From NCBI RefSeq assembly GCF_002934265.1, contig NZ_PTIX01000013.1:62001-126000 (forward strand): a stretch of DNA of 64,000 nucleotides, written 5' to 3'. Position 1 is the first letter of the stretch. Each line of letters starts with the position of its first letter. Origin of the DNA: Actinokineospora auranticolor (lineage in GTDB: Bacteria; Actinomycetota; Actinomycetes; Mycobacteriales; Pseudonocardiaceae). Below the pieces are notes generated by a model. The model made no database searches. It worked only from the letters and a program-made list of their open reading frames with translations, and was not told the DNA's origin. The position numbers and the translations under genes were made by a program. Below, piece by piece: positions 8,175-17,841 of this stretch.

Positions 8175-11100
8175 GTGCGCGAGGTCGAGTCGGAACCGGC
8201 GGCGCGGATCGGGCGGGCCCGCGAGCGTCGCGGGTGGACGGTCGCCGAGCTGGCCGCGGCGTGCGCGGGCCTCGGCTCCCCGCTGGACGCCGAAGCGCTG
8301 GCGGACCTGGAGTCGGGTGCCCGGGCGGCCACGCCGGACGACCTCACCGCGCTCGCCGCGGCGCTGGGTGTCCCGGTCGCGGAGCTGACCGGCACCGCCG
8401 TGCCCGCGCAGCGCGCGCCGGTGCGGGGGCCGCGCCCGCCGCGGTCGGGGCCGGTCGACTTCTTCATCAGCTACTCGCTGCTGGACGAGGAGTGGGCCAC
8501 CTGGATCGCGCACGAGCTGGAGGCCGCCGGGTACGCCGTGATGATCCAGACCTGGGACTTCGTCCCGGGCACGCACTTCCTGGACTTCATCGACCGGGGC
8601 ATCCGCGAGTCGTCCGCGGTGCTCGCCGTGCTGTCCCGCAACTACCTGGAGTCCCGCTACGGCCGGTTGGAGTGGATGGCGGCGCTGCAGGCCATGCACG
8701 ACCGGCCGGAGACCAAGCTGCTGGTGCCCGTGCGGGTGGAGAACGTGTTCCCGCAGGGCCTGCTCGCCCCGATCACCTTCGTCGACCTGGTCGGCATCGA
8801 CGACCCGGCGGCGGCCCGGGCCCGGCTGCTGCACCGGCTGGAGAACGCGCTCACCGGCCGCGCCAAGGCGGGCAGCCCGCGGTTCCCCGGCGCGCCGCCG
8901 TCGTCGGAGCGGATCCCCGAACCCCGTCGGGGGACCACGTTCCCGCCCGCCGCCGCGCAGGCCACGCGCCACGAGCTGTCGGTGTTGCAGGTGGCGGCGC
9001 CGAGGTTCGGGCTGGACGGCGGTGCCGACCCGGTGGCGCGCCTCGCCGCGCTCGACGCCGGTCTGGCCCGGCTCGGCGCGGCGGACCTGCCCGCGCCGGA
9101 CCTGGTCGTGGTCAGCGGCAGCCTCACCGAGTCCGGGACGCGGGAGCAGTTCGAGCAGGCGTTGAGCTTCCTCACCGGGCTGCGGTCGCTGGTCGGCGTC
9201 GAGGCGAACCGGCTGGTCATCGTGCCCGGCGCGGGCGACATCACGGTGCCCGCGTGCGAGGCGTACTTCGCCGACTGCCGGGCCGACGGCCTGACCCCGG
9301 AACCGCCGTACTTCCGCAAGTGGCGGCACTACCAGCGGCTGCACGGCGAGCTGTACGCGGGCGTGGACGCCCCGGTGTTCGACGCGAGCCAGCCGTGGTC
9401 GCTGGTCGAACTGCCCGACCTGCGGGTCGTCGTCGCCGCGCTCACCTCGACCATCACCCACACCCACCTGACCCCGGGCGCGCCCGGTGAGGTCGGCGCC
9501 GAGCAGCTGGACTGGTTCGCGGGCGCGCTCGCCCCCTTCGTGGAATCCGGGTACCTGCGGATCGGGGTCGTCGCGCACGCGCCCGCCACCGAGCCCGCCG
9601 GGTGGGCGCTCGCCGACACCGCGGCGCTCGACTCGACCATCGGCGGACAGCTCAACCTGCTGCTGTCCGGCCGGGGCCCCACGAACCACGACAGCGCCCC
9701 GCTGCCGTCCGGTCTCACGGTCGTGTCCCCGGCGGAGGGCGCCTGCCTGGCGCGCCTGACCCGTACCGGCCTCGACAACTGGACCCTGCCCCGCGACGGC
9801 GGCCCCGAGCGCGTCGAGCGGATCGAGCGGACCTGGCACGCGGCGGACCGGACCTTCGCCGCCGACCAGGACTCGGGCCCGCGGCTGGGGCGCGAGCTCG
9901 TCGTGGAGGAACCGGCGGAGAGCCCGGCCGACCGGTTGTTGCGCCGCGTCGCCGAGGTCGTCGAGGTGCGCTACCCCGGCGCGCGCACCCGGCGGCTCCC
10001 CGGTCGACCGCCGGTGCTGCGCGTCAGCTACCGCGACGGCGACCTGGTGCCGCAGTTCCTGGTCGCCGTGCTGGTGGGGCAACCGACCGCCGACGACGTG
10101 GCCGAACTCGTGCGCGTCCGGCAGCGCAACAACGAGGAACTGACCTCCGAACTGGTCTACCAGGGCAGGCACCCCGGCGTGACGCTGCGCGCGGAGGCGG
10201 CGCGCGACGGCGTCCGGGTCCGCAGCTTCACCGAGTTCCAGGGCCTGCTCGACCTGCGCGACTACGTGGCCGCGCAGACCGAGCGCCTCCGGCAGGACCG
10301 GGTGTACCCGCCCGACCTGTACGTCCAGCAACGGTTCCGCGAGACCGCGGGCACCGCGGCCTCGGACGCCGCCGTGCGCGACAACGTGGTGGCCGAGCTG
10401 GTGGACCTGCTGGCGGGCGACGAGGGCCGGTTCGTGCTGCTGATGGGCGACTTCGGCCGGGGCAAGACGTTCGCCATGCGCAGGCTCGCGATGACGCTGC
10501 CCACCGCGCTGCCCGGCGTCACCCCGATCCTCATCGAGCTGCACGCGCTGGACAAGGCGCACAGCGTCGACGGGCTGGTGGCCGCGCACCTGGCCAACCA
10601 CGGCGAGTCCCGGATCGACCTGCGCGCGTTCCGCTACCTGCTGCGCCAAGGCCGGATCGTGCTGCTGTTCGACGGGTTCGACGAGCTGGCCAGCCGGGTC
10701 AGCTACGACCGCGCCGCCGACCACCTGACCACGCTGCTCGCCGCCGCCGAGGACCGCGCCAAGATCGTGGTCACCAGCCGCACCCAGCACTTCCAGAACG
10801 ACGCGCAGGTCCGGACCGCGCTGGGCGAGCGGGTCGGGGTGCTGGCCCAGCGGCGGATCCTGCTGCTGGAGGAGTTCACCCAGCGGCAGATCGGCGACTT
10901 CCTGCTCAACCGGTTCGACGGCGACGCCGACCGGGCGCGCGAGCGGGTCGACCTGATCGGCCGCGTCGACGACCTCGGTGGCCTGTCCCGCAACCCGCGG
11001 ATGCTCAGCTTCGTCGCCGGGTTGGCGCCCGAGCGGTTGGCCGCCGTCGCCGCGCGCGACTCGATCAGCGCCGCCGGGCTCTACCAGGAGATCCTGACCT

Positions 11101-14054
11101 CGTGGCTGCGCTTCGAGCACGACCGCGCGCACGCGGAGGGCGCCCCGCCCTCGCTGTCGGTCGACGAGCTGTGGTCGGCGGTGACCACGCTGGCGCTGCG
11201 CGTCTGGGAGTCCCACGACGTGCTGCTGCGCCTCGACGACGTGGCCGAGGTCGCCGAGGCGCTGAGCGGGTTGGCCGACGCGCCGCTGACGCCACCGCAG
11301 GCCGCGCACGCCCTCGGCGCCGGGAGCCTGCTGGTCCGCACCGACGACGACATGTTCGGCTTCATCCACAGCTCGGTGATGGAGTGGCTGGTCGCCAAGG
11401 AGATCGCCCGCGTGCTGGCCGAGACCGGCCGCTGCGCGCTGCTGGGCAGGCGCAAGCTCTCCCAGCTGGTCGTCGACTTCCTCTGCGACCTCGGCGACGC
11501 CCGGTCGCTGGGCGCGTGGGCCGCGCGACCGGCGGGCGACCCGGTGTCGGAGGCCAACGCCCTGCGGATCGGCAACCGGCTGCGCATCCCGGCGAAGTCC
11601 GACATGCGCGGCGCCCCGCTGCGCGGCGAGGACCTGTCCCACCGCGACTTCAGCGGCGTCGACCTCACCGACGCCGACCTCACCGACGCGCTGCTGATCG
11701 GCACCAAGCTCAGCCGGGCCACGCTGCGCGGCGCCCGGCTGCGCGGCGCCCGGCTCGACCGGGCGGTGCTGCGGGACGCGGACCTGACCGGCGCCGACCT
11801 CACCGGCGCCCGGCTGCTGGAGACCGACCTGCGCGGCGTGGTGGTCACCGGTGGCCGGTGGGCCCGGGCCGCGCTGATCAACGTGGCCGCCGACCCGGGG
11901 CTGTTCGCCGCGCCGGAGCTGCGCGGGGCCGCGGCGGCGCCCGGTCGACCGGTGCTGACCGGGCTGCGGCCCGCGGGCGTCGGCGTGCAGTTCGGCTTCG
12001 AGGACGGCCGGTTGCCGCGCCCGCTGGCCTACCACCCGGACGGCTCGCTGCTCGCCGTGGGCAGCGGCGACGGCGGCGTGCTGGTGTGCGACCCGGAGAA
12101 GGGGCTGCCGCTGCGCACCCTGAAGGGGCACCTGGACCGGGTGTACGCGGTCGACTTCGGGGTGGCCGCGCTGGTCACCGGTTCCGCGGACGGGTCGGTC
12201 CGGTACTGGGACCCGGCCTCCGGCGCGCCCGGCGCGGTGCTCACCGACCACGCGGCGCCGGTCTGGCCGCTGCGGCTCTCGCCGGACGGCGCGCTGGTCG
12301 CGTACGGGGACGGCGCGGGCGTGGTCCACGTGCGGGACGTGCCCTCCGGGGAACCCCGCCACCGGCTCGCCGGGCACGGCGAGCGGGTCTGGACGCTCGC
12401 CTTCCACCCCGACGGCGGGCTGCTGGCGACCGGCGACGAGCACGGCGTCGTGCGCGTCTGGGACCTCGCCTCGGGTGCGCAGCGGTACCGGCTGGAGACG
12501 CCCGGCTCCGTCTACACGGTCGCGTTCAGCCCGGACGGTCGCCTGCTCGCCGCGGGCGGTCGCCCCACCGGGGTGTTGCTGTGGGACGTCGAGACCGGTG
12601 AGCGGGCGCACCGCCTCGAGGGTCACTCCGGGTCCGTCTACTCCGTCGCGTTCCACCCCGATGGCGAACTCCTCGCCAGCGGCGACACGGTCGGCTCCGT
12701 GCGGCTGTGGCGGCTGACCGGCGCGGGCGCCCCCACCTCCGAGGCGCTGCGGTACCGGCACGGGCCCGCCGTGTACCACCTGGCGTTCAGCCCGGACGGT
12801 CGGCTGGTGGCGGGTGGCGACAGCGACGGGACGCTGCGGGTCTGGGACACCGGGACCCGGCAGGAGCTGCACGAGGCGCACGCGCACCGCGGCGCCGTGT
12901 GGCCGTTGGCGTTCCGGGCGGACTCGACGCAGCTGGCGACCACGGGCCGCGACAGCGCCGTGCGCGTCTGGGACCCGGTGAGCGGCAGGCAGCGGTACGA
13001 GATCCACGGCCACGGTCGCCGGGTGACCCGGGTCGACTTCAACCCGGCGGGCGACCTGCTCGCCGCCGCGGGCAACGACGGCGTGGTCCGGCTGTGGGAC
13101 CCGCGCACCGGCAGGCAGGTCAAGACGCTCACCGGTCTCGACGACCAGCTCACCGGTGCCGTGTTCAACCCCGTCAAACCGCTGCTGGCCACGGCGAGCA
13201 ACGACGGCGGCGTGCACGTGTGGCAGCTGAACAGCTGGCGCGCCGACCAGGAGCTGGAGGTCGAGACCGACTACGTGTGGGCCAGCGCGTTCGCCCCCGA
13301 CGGCGACGTCCTGGCCACCGCGAACGACGACGACACCGTGCGGCTGTGGTGGCAGGCCACCGGCCGCGAGGTGCTGTCGCTGGGGGAACACCGGGGCCGC
13401 GTGCGGGCCATCGCGTTCAGCCCGGACGGCACGAGGGTCGCCACCGGCTGCGACGACAGCAAGGTCCGCCTGTTCGAGCGCGCCACCGGCAGGCTCCGCA
13501 CCGTCTTCGACGGCCACCACGACCGCGTCTACGACGTGCGGTTCAGCCCCGACGGCGAGATCCTCGCCAGCGTCAGCAACGACGGCAAAGCGGTGCTGTG
13601 GCGGGTGTCCGACGGCGCGCGGCTGCGCGGGTTCGCCGCGCAGCGCGGGCGGCTGTGGGCGGGCGCGTTCAGCCCGGACGGGCGGGTCCTCGCCGCCGCG
13701 GGCGACGACGCCGTCATCTACCTGTGGAGCGTCACCGGTGAGTCGCTGGGCACCCTGGCGGGCCACACCCGCCGGGTGCTGTCGCTGGCGTTCAGCCCCG
13801 ACGGCGCGACCCTGGCCAGCGGCGCCGCCGACGGCACCACCCGGCTGTGGGACGTGCCCGCCGGAGCGCTGCGGCTGACCATGATCGGCCTGCCGGAGGC
13901 GTGGGCGGCGGTCACCCCGGACGGCCGGTACAAGGTCGAGGGCACCACCGGCGGCGAGTTCTGGCACGCCGTCGGCCTGTGCCGGTTCGAGGTCGGCGAA
14001 CTCGACGCGGTGCTGCGCGACGTGCGGTCCGTACCGCTCGAGGAGCCGTTCTGA
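8175..14054 (+). CDS. Giant TIR - degenerate phosphoesterase - NACHT - pentapeptide - WD40 protein
   Basis: The protein is about 1959 aa. Domains in order: an XRE-like helix-turn-helix segment (about 10-70); a TIR domain starting VDFFISYSLLDEEWATWIA (about 94-230); a calcineurin-like phosphoesterase fold (about 264-530) whose metal-ligand motifs are all lost; a NACHT ATPase with Walker A GDFGRGKT near 756 and Walker B VLLFDGFDEL near 828; pentapeptide repeats (about 1144-1225); and 15 recognisable WD40 blades (about 1280-1895), enough for two propellers. The GTG at 8175 is preferred because GGAGG lies four bases upstream; a GTG at 8163 is in frame. TIR domains of bacterial STAND proteins often degrade NAD+ or make signal nucleotides after ligand sensing by the C-terminal repeats. 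A phage-defence role is plausible but not shown by context. Confidence 0.9.
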   Translation: MREVESEPAARIGRARERRGWTVAELAAACAGLGSPLDAEALADLESGARAATPDDLTALAAALGVPVAELTGTAVPAQRAPVRGPRPPRSGPVDFFISYSLLDEEWATWIAHELEAAGYAVMIQTWDFVPGTHFLDFIDRGIRESSAVLAVLSRNYLESRYGRLEWMAALQAMHDRPETKLLVPVRVENVFPQGLLAPITFVDLVGIDDPAAARARLLHRLENALTGRAKAGSPRFPGAPPSSERIPEPRRGTTFPPAAAQATRHELSVLQVAAPRFGLDGGADPVARLAALDAGLARLGAADLPAPDLVVVSGSLTESGTREQFEQALSFLTGLRSLVGVEANRLVIVPGAGDITVPACEAYFADCRADGLTPEPPYFRKWRHYQRLHGELYAGVDAPVFDASQPWSLVELPDLRVVVAALTSTITHTHLTPGAPGEVGAEQLDWFAGALAPFVESGYLRIGVVAHAPATEPAGWALADTAALDSTIGGQLNLLLSGRGPTNHDSAPLPSGLTVVSPAEGACLARLTRTGLDNWTLPRDGGPERVERIERTWHAADRTFAADQDSGPRLGRELVVEEPAESPADRLLRRVAEVVEVRYPGARTRRLPGRPPVLRVSYRDGDLVPQFLVAVLVGQPTADDVAELVRVRQRNNEELTSELVYQGRHPGVTLRAEAARDGVRVRSFTEFQGLLDLRDYVAAQTERLRQDRVYPPDLYVQQRFRETAGTAASDAAVRDNVVAELVDLLAGDEGRFVLLMGDFGRGKTFAMRRLAMTLPTALPGVTPILIELHALDKAHSVDGLVAAHLANHGESRIDLRAFRYLLRQGRIVLLFDGFDELASRVSYDRAADHLTTLLAAAEDRAKIVVTSRTQHFQNDAQVRTALGERVGVLAQRRILLLEEFTQRQIGDFLLNRFDGDADRARERVDLIGRVDDLGGLSRNPRMLSFVAGLAPERLAAVAARDSISAAGLYQEILTSWLRFEHDRAHAEGAPPSLSVDELWSAVTTLALRVWESHDVLLRLDDVAEVAEALSGLADAPLTPPQAAHALGAGSLLVRTDDDMFGFIHSSVMEWLVAKEIARVLAETGRCALLGRRKLSQLVVDFLCDLGDARSLGAWAARPAGDPVSEANALRIGNRLRIPAKSDMRGAPLRGEDLSHRDFSGVDLTDADLTDALLIGTKLSRATLRGARLRGARLDRAVLRDADLTGADLTGARLLETDLRGVVVTGGRWARAALINVAADPGLFAAPELRGAAAAPGRPVLTGLRPAGVGVQFGFEDGRLPRPLAYHPDGSLLAVGSGDGGVLVCDPEKGLPLRTLKGHLDRVYAVDFGVAALVTGSADGSVRYWDPASGAPGAVLTDHAAPVWPLRLSPDGALVAYGDGAGVVHVRDVPSGEPRHRLAGHGERVWTLAFHPDGGLLATGDEHGVVRVWDLASGAQRYRLETPGSVYTVAFSPDGRLLAAGGRPTGVLLWDVETGERAHRLEGHSGSVYSVAFHPDGELLASGDTVGSVRLWRLTGAGAPTSEALRYRHGPAVYHLAFSPDGRLVAGGDSDGTLRVWDTGTRQELHEAHAHRGAVWPLAFRADSTQLATTGRDSAVRVWDPVSGRQRYEIHGHGRRVTRVDFNPAGDLLAAAGNDGVVRLWDPRTGRQVKTLTGLDDQLTGAVFNPVKPLLATASNDGGVHVWQLNSWRADQELEVETDYVWASAFAPDGDVLATANDDDTVRLWWQATGREVLSLGEHRGRVRAIAFSPDGTRVATGCDDSKVRLFERATGRLRTVFDGHHDRVYDVRFSPDGEILASVSNDGKAVLWRVSDGARLRGFAAQRGRLWAGAFSPDGRVLAAAGDDAVIYLWSVTGESLGTLAGHTRRVLSLAFSPDGATLASGAADGTTRLWDVPAGALRLTMIGLPEAWAAVTPDGRYKVEGTTGGEFWHAVGLCRFEVGELDAVLRDVRSVPLEEPF

Positions 14055-14068
14055 GCGGGCGGGACCGG

Positions 14069-14767
14069 TCAGGACGGCCGGACCGCCGCGACCACGAGGG
14101 ACCCGCCCAGGGTTGGCAGCACCCGCGCCAGCCACGTCGACCGCGCCTCGCCGAACCGCGTCCGCCACACGACCTGGTTCGACCGCGGCGGGCCGGGGAC
14201 CAGGCCGACCGACCGCATCCCGGTCGCCAGCAGCGGGTAGGTGAACGGGCGGATGTGCAGGCGCAGGTACTCGTGGAACGGGTCGACCTGGCGGGGCGCA
14301 CGGCCGAGCAGGAACCGCAGCCGGTCCTGGGCGGGCGCCAGGTTCGGCGTCGTCACCACGAGCACGCCGCCGGGCCGCAGCACCCGGTGGCACTCCCCCA
14401 GCAGCAGCGCCGGGTCGTAGACGTGCTCGATGATCTCCCCGGCGAAGATCCCGGCCACGGCGCGGTCGCGGAACGGCAGCACCTCGCCGACGTCGAGGCG
14501 GACCGCCGGGAATCCACTGTGGAGCGCGGCGGGCACGGCGTCGCAGGCGACCGGTCGCAACCCGCGCCCGGCGAGCAGCGCGCAGACCTCGCCGCCGCCC
14601 GCGCCGAGGTCGAGCACGGTGGCGGCCGCGGGCAGGTGCTCGGTGAGCAGGTCGAGCGCGAGGGTGACGCGCAACCGGTGGTAGCGGTCGCGGAGGTAGC
14701 CCGCCACCTCGTCGCCCGCGTACCCGCGGGTGTTCGCGGCGGTCGCCCTGGCCTGGGGTCGGCGCAC
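14069..14767 (-). CDS. Class I SAM-dependent methyltransferase
   Basis: The protein (232 aa) has the glycine-rich SAM-binding motif TVLDLGAGGGEVCALL (about residues 42-57), an acidic motif after the second strand (ACDAVP) and the post-core GGVLVVTTPN segment, as in UbiE/type-11 methyltransferases. GTG at 14767 is the only sensible start before the motif. No ribosome-binding site is evident, so a leaderless start is possible. It converges on the giant TIR gene and is divergent from the HAD gene. The substrate is unknown. Confidence 0.75.
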   Translation of the reverse strand: MRRPQARATAANTRGYAGDEVAGYLRDRYHRLRVTLALDLLTEHLPAAATVLDLGAGGGEVCALLAGRGLRPVACDAVPAALHSGFPAVRLDVGEVLPFRDRAVAGIFAGEIIEHVYDPALLLGECHRVLRPGGVLVVTTPNLAPAQDRLRFLLGRAPRQVDPFHEYLRLHIRPFTYPLLATGMRSVGLVPGPPRSNQVVWRTRFGEARSTWLARVLPTLGGSLVVAAVRPS

Positions 14768-14800
14768 CCGGCCATGATCGCAGAAGGCTGAGGGGGACGG

Positions 14801-15454
14801 ATGCGCGTCGACCACATCGTGTGGGACTGGAACGGGACGCTGCTCGACGACGGCGACGCCATGGTCCGCGCGACCATCGCCGCGTTCGCCCGCGCGGGGC
14901 TGCCCGCGATCACCCTGGCCGGGTACCAGGAGCACTTCACCCGGCCGATCCCGGACTTCTATGATCGACTGGCGGGGAAGGTGCTCACCGCACGGGAACA
15001 AGGAGACGTCGCCGCGCACTTCCACCACGCCTACGCCGACCTGCTCGACCGCGCCGCGCTGCACTCGCTGGCGGTGGCGGCGCTGACGGCGTGGCGGGAC
15101 GCGGGGCGCACCCAGTCGCTGCTGTCGATGTTCCCGCACGACCGGCTGGTGGCCCTGCCGCAGTTCGCCGCGGTCGCCGGGTTCTTCGACAGAGTGGACG
15201 GTATGCGGTCGGACGAGTCGCCACGCAAGGAACCCCACCTGCGCGGGCACCTGCGGGAGCTGGGTGAGCGCTCGGTGCTCGTCGTCGGCGACAGCGTCGA
15301 CGACGTGGCCGCCGCCGAGGCCTGCGGCGTGCCCGCGCTGCTCTACCACCCGGTCGACCAGCCGCTGGTGAGCCCGGCCCGGCTCGCCGACCTCGGCGCG
15401 CCCGTGGTGAACTCGCTGCCCGCCGCCGTCGACTGGGCGCTGGGGGCGCGGTGA
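14801..15454 (+). CDS. HAD-superfamily hydrolase
   Basis: The protein (217 aa) has the HAD motif I nucleophile in WDWNGTLLDD (residues 8-17), a helical cap, motif III lysine in SPRKEPHLRGHL, and motif IV VVGDSVDDVAAAEACG. These features mark a phosphoglycolate-phosphatase-like phosphohydrolase. An AG-rich ribosome-binding site (GAGGGGGAC) precedes the ATG. The TGA overlaps the GTG of the next gene by four bases (GTGA), so the two are translationally coupled. Confidence 0.85.
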   Translation: MRVDHIVWDWNGTLLDDGDAMVRATIAAFARAGLPAITLAGYQEHFTRPIPDFYDRLAGKVLTAREQGDVAAHFHHAYADLLDRAALHSLAVAALTAWRDAGRTQSLLSMFPHDRLVALPQFAAVAGFFDRVDGMRSDESPRKEPHLRGHLRELGERSVLVVGDSVDDVAAAEACGVPALLYHPVDQPLVSPARLADLGAPVVNSLPAAVDWALGAR

Positions 15455-16503
15455 CCCACGACCGCCGGTCCGCGCGATCCCTGCGCCGCACCCTGGTGCG
15501 CTACTCGTTCATCACGGCGTGCCTGGTGGGCCTGCTGATCAGCGTCATACTCACCATGCAGGACAAGGGGCTCACCGCGGCCCAGATCTACTCGGCGGTC
15601 GGCCTCAACCTGTTCGCCAGCGTGGTGTTCGCGCTGATGTTCGCGGCGCTGACCAGCTGGACCCAGGACCGCAACACCCAGGAGACCATCGCGGAGGGCT
15701 TCGAGGAGCTCGGCCAGCGGGTCACCCAGAGCATGGTCCGCTCCAACCACCTCTTCCTGCCCAACCGCCAGTACGACGCCCTCAACCCCACCAACACCTT
15801 CGGCGACTCGTACAACGGGGACATGACGGTCGACCTGGAGGCGACCGGGTTCTTCGCCTTCTACGGCCCCAGCGCCCGCTACGTCGCCGCCCGGCTGCTC
15901 GCCGCCCGCCACCACCCCCAGCAGATCCGCGTCGCCATGATCAACCCGGCGAACCACCGCGCGATCAGCCGCCGCGCCGCCGACCGCGCCTCCTGGCTCA
16001 AACCCCAGGGCCAGCCCATCGACCGGATCGAACGGGACCTCGAGGAAGAGCTCCTGATGAACCTCGTGTCCCTGTTCGACTGCCGCAAGATCTGCCCCAT
16101 CGAGATCCTCTACAACGACGACACAGCCGTGTACCGGTACGTCATGTTCGACCAGTCCGTGTACGTGTCCTGGTACCACAGCCCCCGCTCGGCCCAGATG
16201 GAACTCCCCGAGTCCTACCGGTTCGGCAAGGAGTCCTTCATCTACTCCACCCTGCGCATGGACCTCATGCGGAAGTTCGAGATCTCCGAGCACAAAACCG
16301 TGTTCGACGCCGCCCACACCGACGCCCACCTCATCGCCCACCTGACCGAACTCACCGGCCGCGCCACCACCCCCGCCGACCTCGCGCGCTGGCGCACCGC
16401 GCAGATCCACGACAGCGCCGAGTTCCGCGCCTACCTCACGTCCCTCCGCCGGGAACTCGACTACCGGCAGCCGCAACCGAAGTCGGACGACAACTCCGGT
16501 TGA
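15451..16503 (+). CDS. Two-helix membrane protein with a conserved soluble domain, unknown function
   Basis: The protein (350 aa) has a basic N-terminus and two membrane helices (about residues 20-70: ITACLVGLLISVIL and LFASVVFALMFAALTSW). A cytosolic domain of about 270 residues follows. It has a well-conserved feel (VDLEATGFFAFYGPSARYVAARLL; FDQSVYVSWYHSP; RFGKESFIYSTLRMDLM) but no catalytic motif I can name. The strand pattern near YVMFDQSVYVSWYH resembles the non-catalytic part of phospholipase-D-like folds, though no HKD motif is present. It is coupled to the HAD gene by a GTGA overlap. The pair could be a membrane-anchored sensor with its phosphatase; this is inference. Confidence 0.6.
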   Translation: MTHDRRSARSLRRTLVRYSFITACLVGLLISVILTMQDKGLTAAQIYSAVGLNLFASVVFALMFAALTSWTQDRNTQETIAEGFEELGQRVTQSMVRSNHLFLPNRQYDALNPTNTFGDSYNGDMTVDLEATGFFAFYGPSARYVAARLLAARHHPQQIRVAMINPANHRAISRRAADRASWLKPQGQPIDRIERDLEEELLMNLVSLFDCRKICPIEILYNDDTAVYRYVMFDQSVYVSWYHSPRSAQMELPESYRFGKESFIYSTLRMDLMRKFEISEHKTVFDAAHTDAHLIAHLTELTGRATTPADLARWRTAQIHDSAEFRAYLTSLRRELDYRQPQPKSDDNSG

Positions 16504-16563
16504 CATCGCCGCGACGGCCCGGAACCCGTGGGCTCGCGTCGCGATCTCCGCGACGGCGGTCTA

Positions 16564-17125
16564 AGGGATGTCTCCTAACTGATCTTGTGGGTTGTGCCCC
16601 TGGTTGGGCTTTGGTCAGTTGGTGATGGTGGGGTTGTGGAGGAAGGCGGTGCCTGCCGCGGTGGTGACCAGGGTGTGTCCGGCGCGGCGGTAGTCGCGGG
16701 GGATTTCCGGTTCTTCAGGCGGGCGAGAGTGTGTTCGACCCGGGCGCGGACGCCGCGGTGGATGGTGTCGAGGTCGTCCTTCCACCGCGGCAGCGCGGTG
16801 CCGTCGCGGGGCGCGCGGTAGGGCGTGATTACGCCCTTGTTGCCCTGGTAGCCGCCGTCGGCCATGACCGGTCCGCCGGCAAGGGTGTCGGCGATGCCGG
16901 ACTCGCGGTAGACGGTGCAGTCGTTGCGGTTGCCCGGTTGCGGGTCGCCGGTGGCGATCACCAGACGCGTGTCGGCGTCGATGGCCACCCGCGGGTTCGT
17001 CGAGTAGCGGTAGTTCTTCGACCGCTCGGCGATCCGGTGGTCGCGGGTGGGCACCAGGGTGCCGTCGACGATGGCGACTTGGTCGACGCGGCGTTCGCGC
17101 ACCGGTGCCAACGCCAACAACGGTA
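16564..17125 (-). mobile_element. Truncated, frameshifted IS5-type transposase relic
   Basis: The minus strand encodes the C-terminal two thirds of an IS5-family DDE transposase. Catalytic acidic residues are visible in VAIVDGTLVPT, VMADGGYQGNKG and RARVEHTLARLKN. After LKN (near 16715) the frame is lost. One frame over, the normal ending RDYRRAGHTLVTTAAG continues to a stop at 16615-16617, so a small indel inactivated it. About 100 N-terminal residues are missing beyond 17120. The sequence near 16564 (GGGATGTCTCC) looks like a terminal inverted-repeat end; no matching end is visible on the other side. Confidence 0.8.
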
Positions 17126-17181
17126 CGAGACGACCCTTAGTGGCTGTGGTCGGCTTTTCAGAAGGGCGAAGGCGGGAGCGG

Positions 17182-17712
17182 TTACCGGGGTCGGTAGCCG
17201 ATGCCGAGGTTGGTGACGCGCTCGTCCTGGGTGACGTTGGTGCGGGCGTGCACGACCGCGGCTGCCCAGAACAAGACCAGTTCGCCGGGGCGCTGGTGGA
17301 TCCGCAGGGGGTCGTCCGGGCCGTGCGGGAACAGGACCAAAGTGGAGCGTTGCCACCGGGTGTGCCGGTGTTCCAGTGTCATGAGGACGTTGATCTGGAA
17401 GTCGTGGTCGTCGGTGTGGGGGTCGATACCCTGGCCTTCCGCCTCGTAGTACAGGTAGTTCGCGCGTCGCGCGGGGGTGACGGGGCAGGCGTCGCTCTCG
17501 ATGAGGGCGTGGAGCTCAGGGGAGTCGGCGAGAGCCGAGGCGATCGGGCCGGTCGGGGTGTGGAACTGCCTGCGCAGCAGGACCGCTTTCGCGCGTTCGG
17601 CCGCGGCTTCGGCGCACAGGGCGGCGAGCAGGTCGTCGGTCAGCCACTGCGGCCTCCCGTAGTAGAAGTAGCCCGTCTCCGGGACGGCGACCGGATCCCC
17701 AGCGACAACCAC
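17182..17712 (-). CDS. 2OG-Fe(II) oxygenase-like protein
   Basis: The protein is 176 aa. It has the double-stranded beta-helix iron motif: HTD in GIDPHTDDHDFQINVLMTLE, and a distal histidine and arginine in WAAAVVHARTNVTQDER. The N-terminal part (YFYYGRPQWLTDDLLAAL) resembles prolyl-hydroxylase-like proteins acting on peptides or small molecules. The GTG at 17712 follows an AGGACGAGG-type ribosome-binding site. It is divergent from the methyltransferase at 17842, with a shared promoter region of about 130 bases. Confidence 0.7.
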   Translation of the reverse strand: MVVAGDPVAVPETGYFYYGRPQWLTDDLLAALCAEAAAERAKAVLLRRQFHTPTGPIASALADSPELHALIESDACPVTPARRANYLYYEAEGQGIDPHTDDHDFQINVLMTLEHRHTRWQRSTLVLFPHGPDDPLRIHQRPGELVLFWAAAVVHARTNVTQDERVTNLGIGYRPR

Positions 17713-17841
17713 GACATCACCTCGTCCTCGAACCGCGTGCGTTTCCCACACTGTCCCCGCGGTCGGATACCCGCGGCAACCGCCTGGCGACCACTCGCCA
17801 GACGGGGTCGACGGCGCTCTCGGCTCCCTAGCATCGGTGGG

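Noticed and set aside
7821..14393. A minus-strand open frame of about 2190 codons opposite the giant TIR gene
   Set aside because: It is low-complexity (runs of R, A, G, P, Q, V), has no domain, and mirrors the WD40/NACHT gene, whose plus-strand frame has clear motifs. Long antisense frames are expected in very GC-rich coding DNA.
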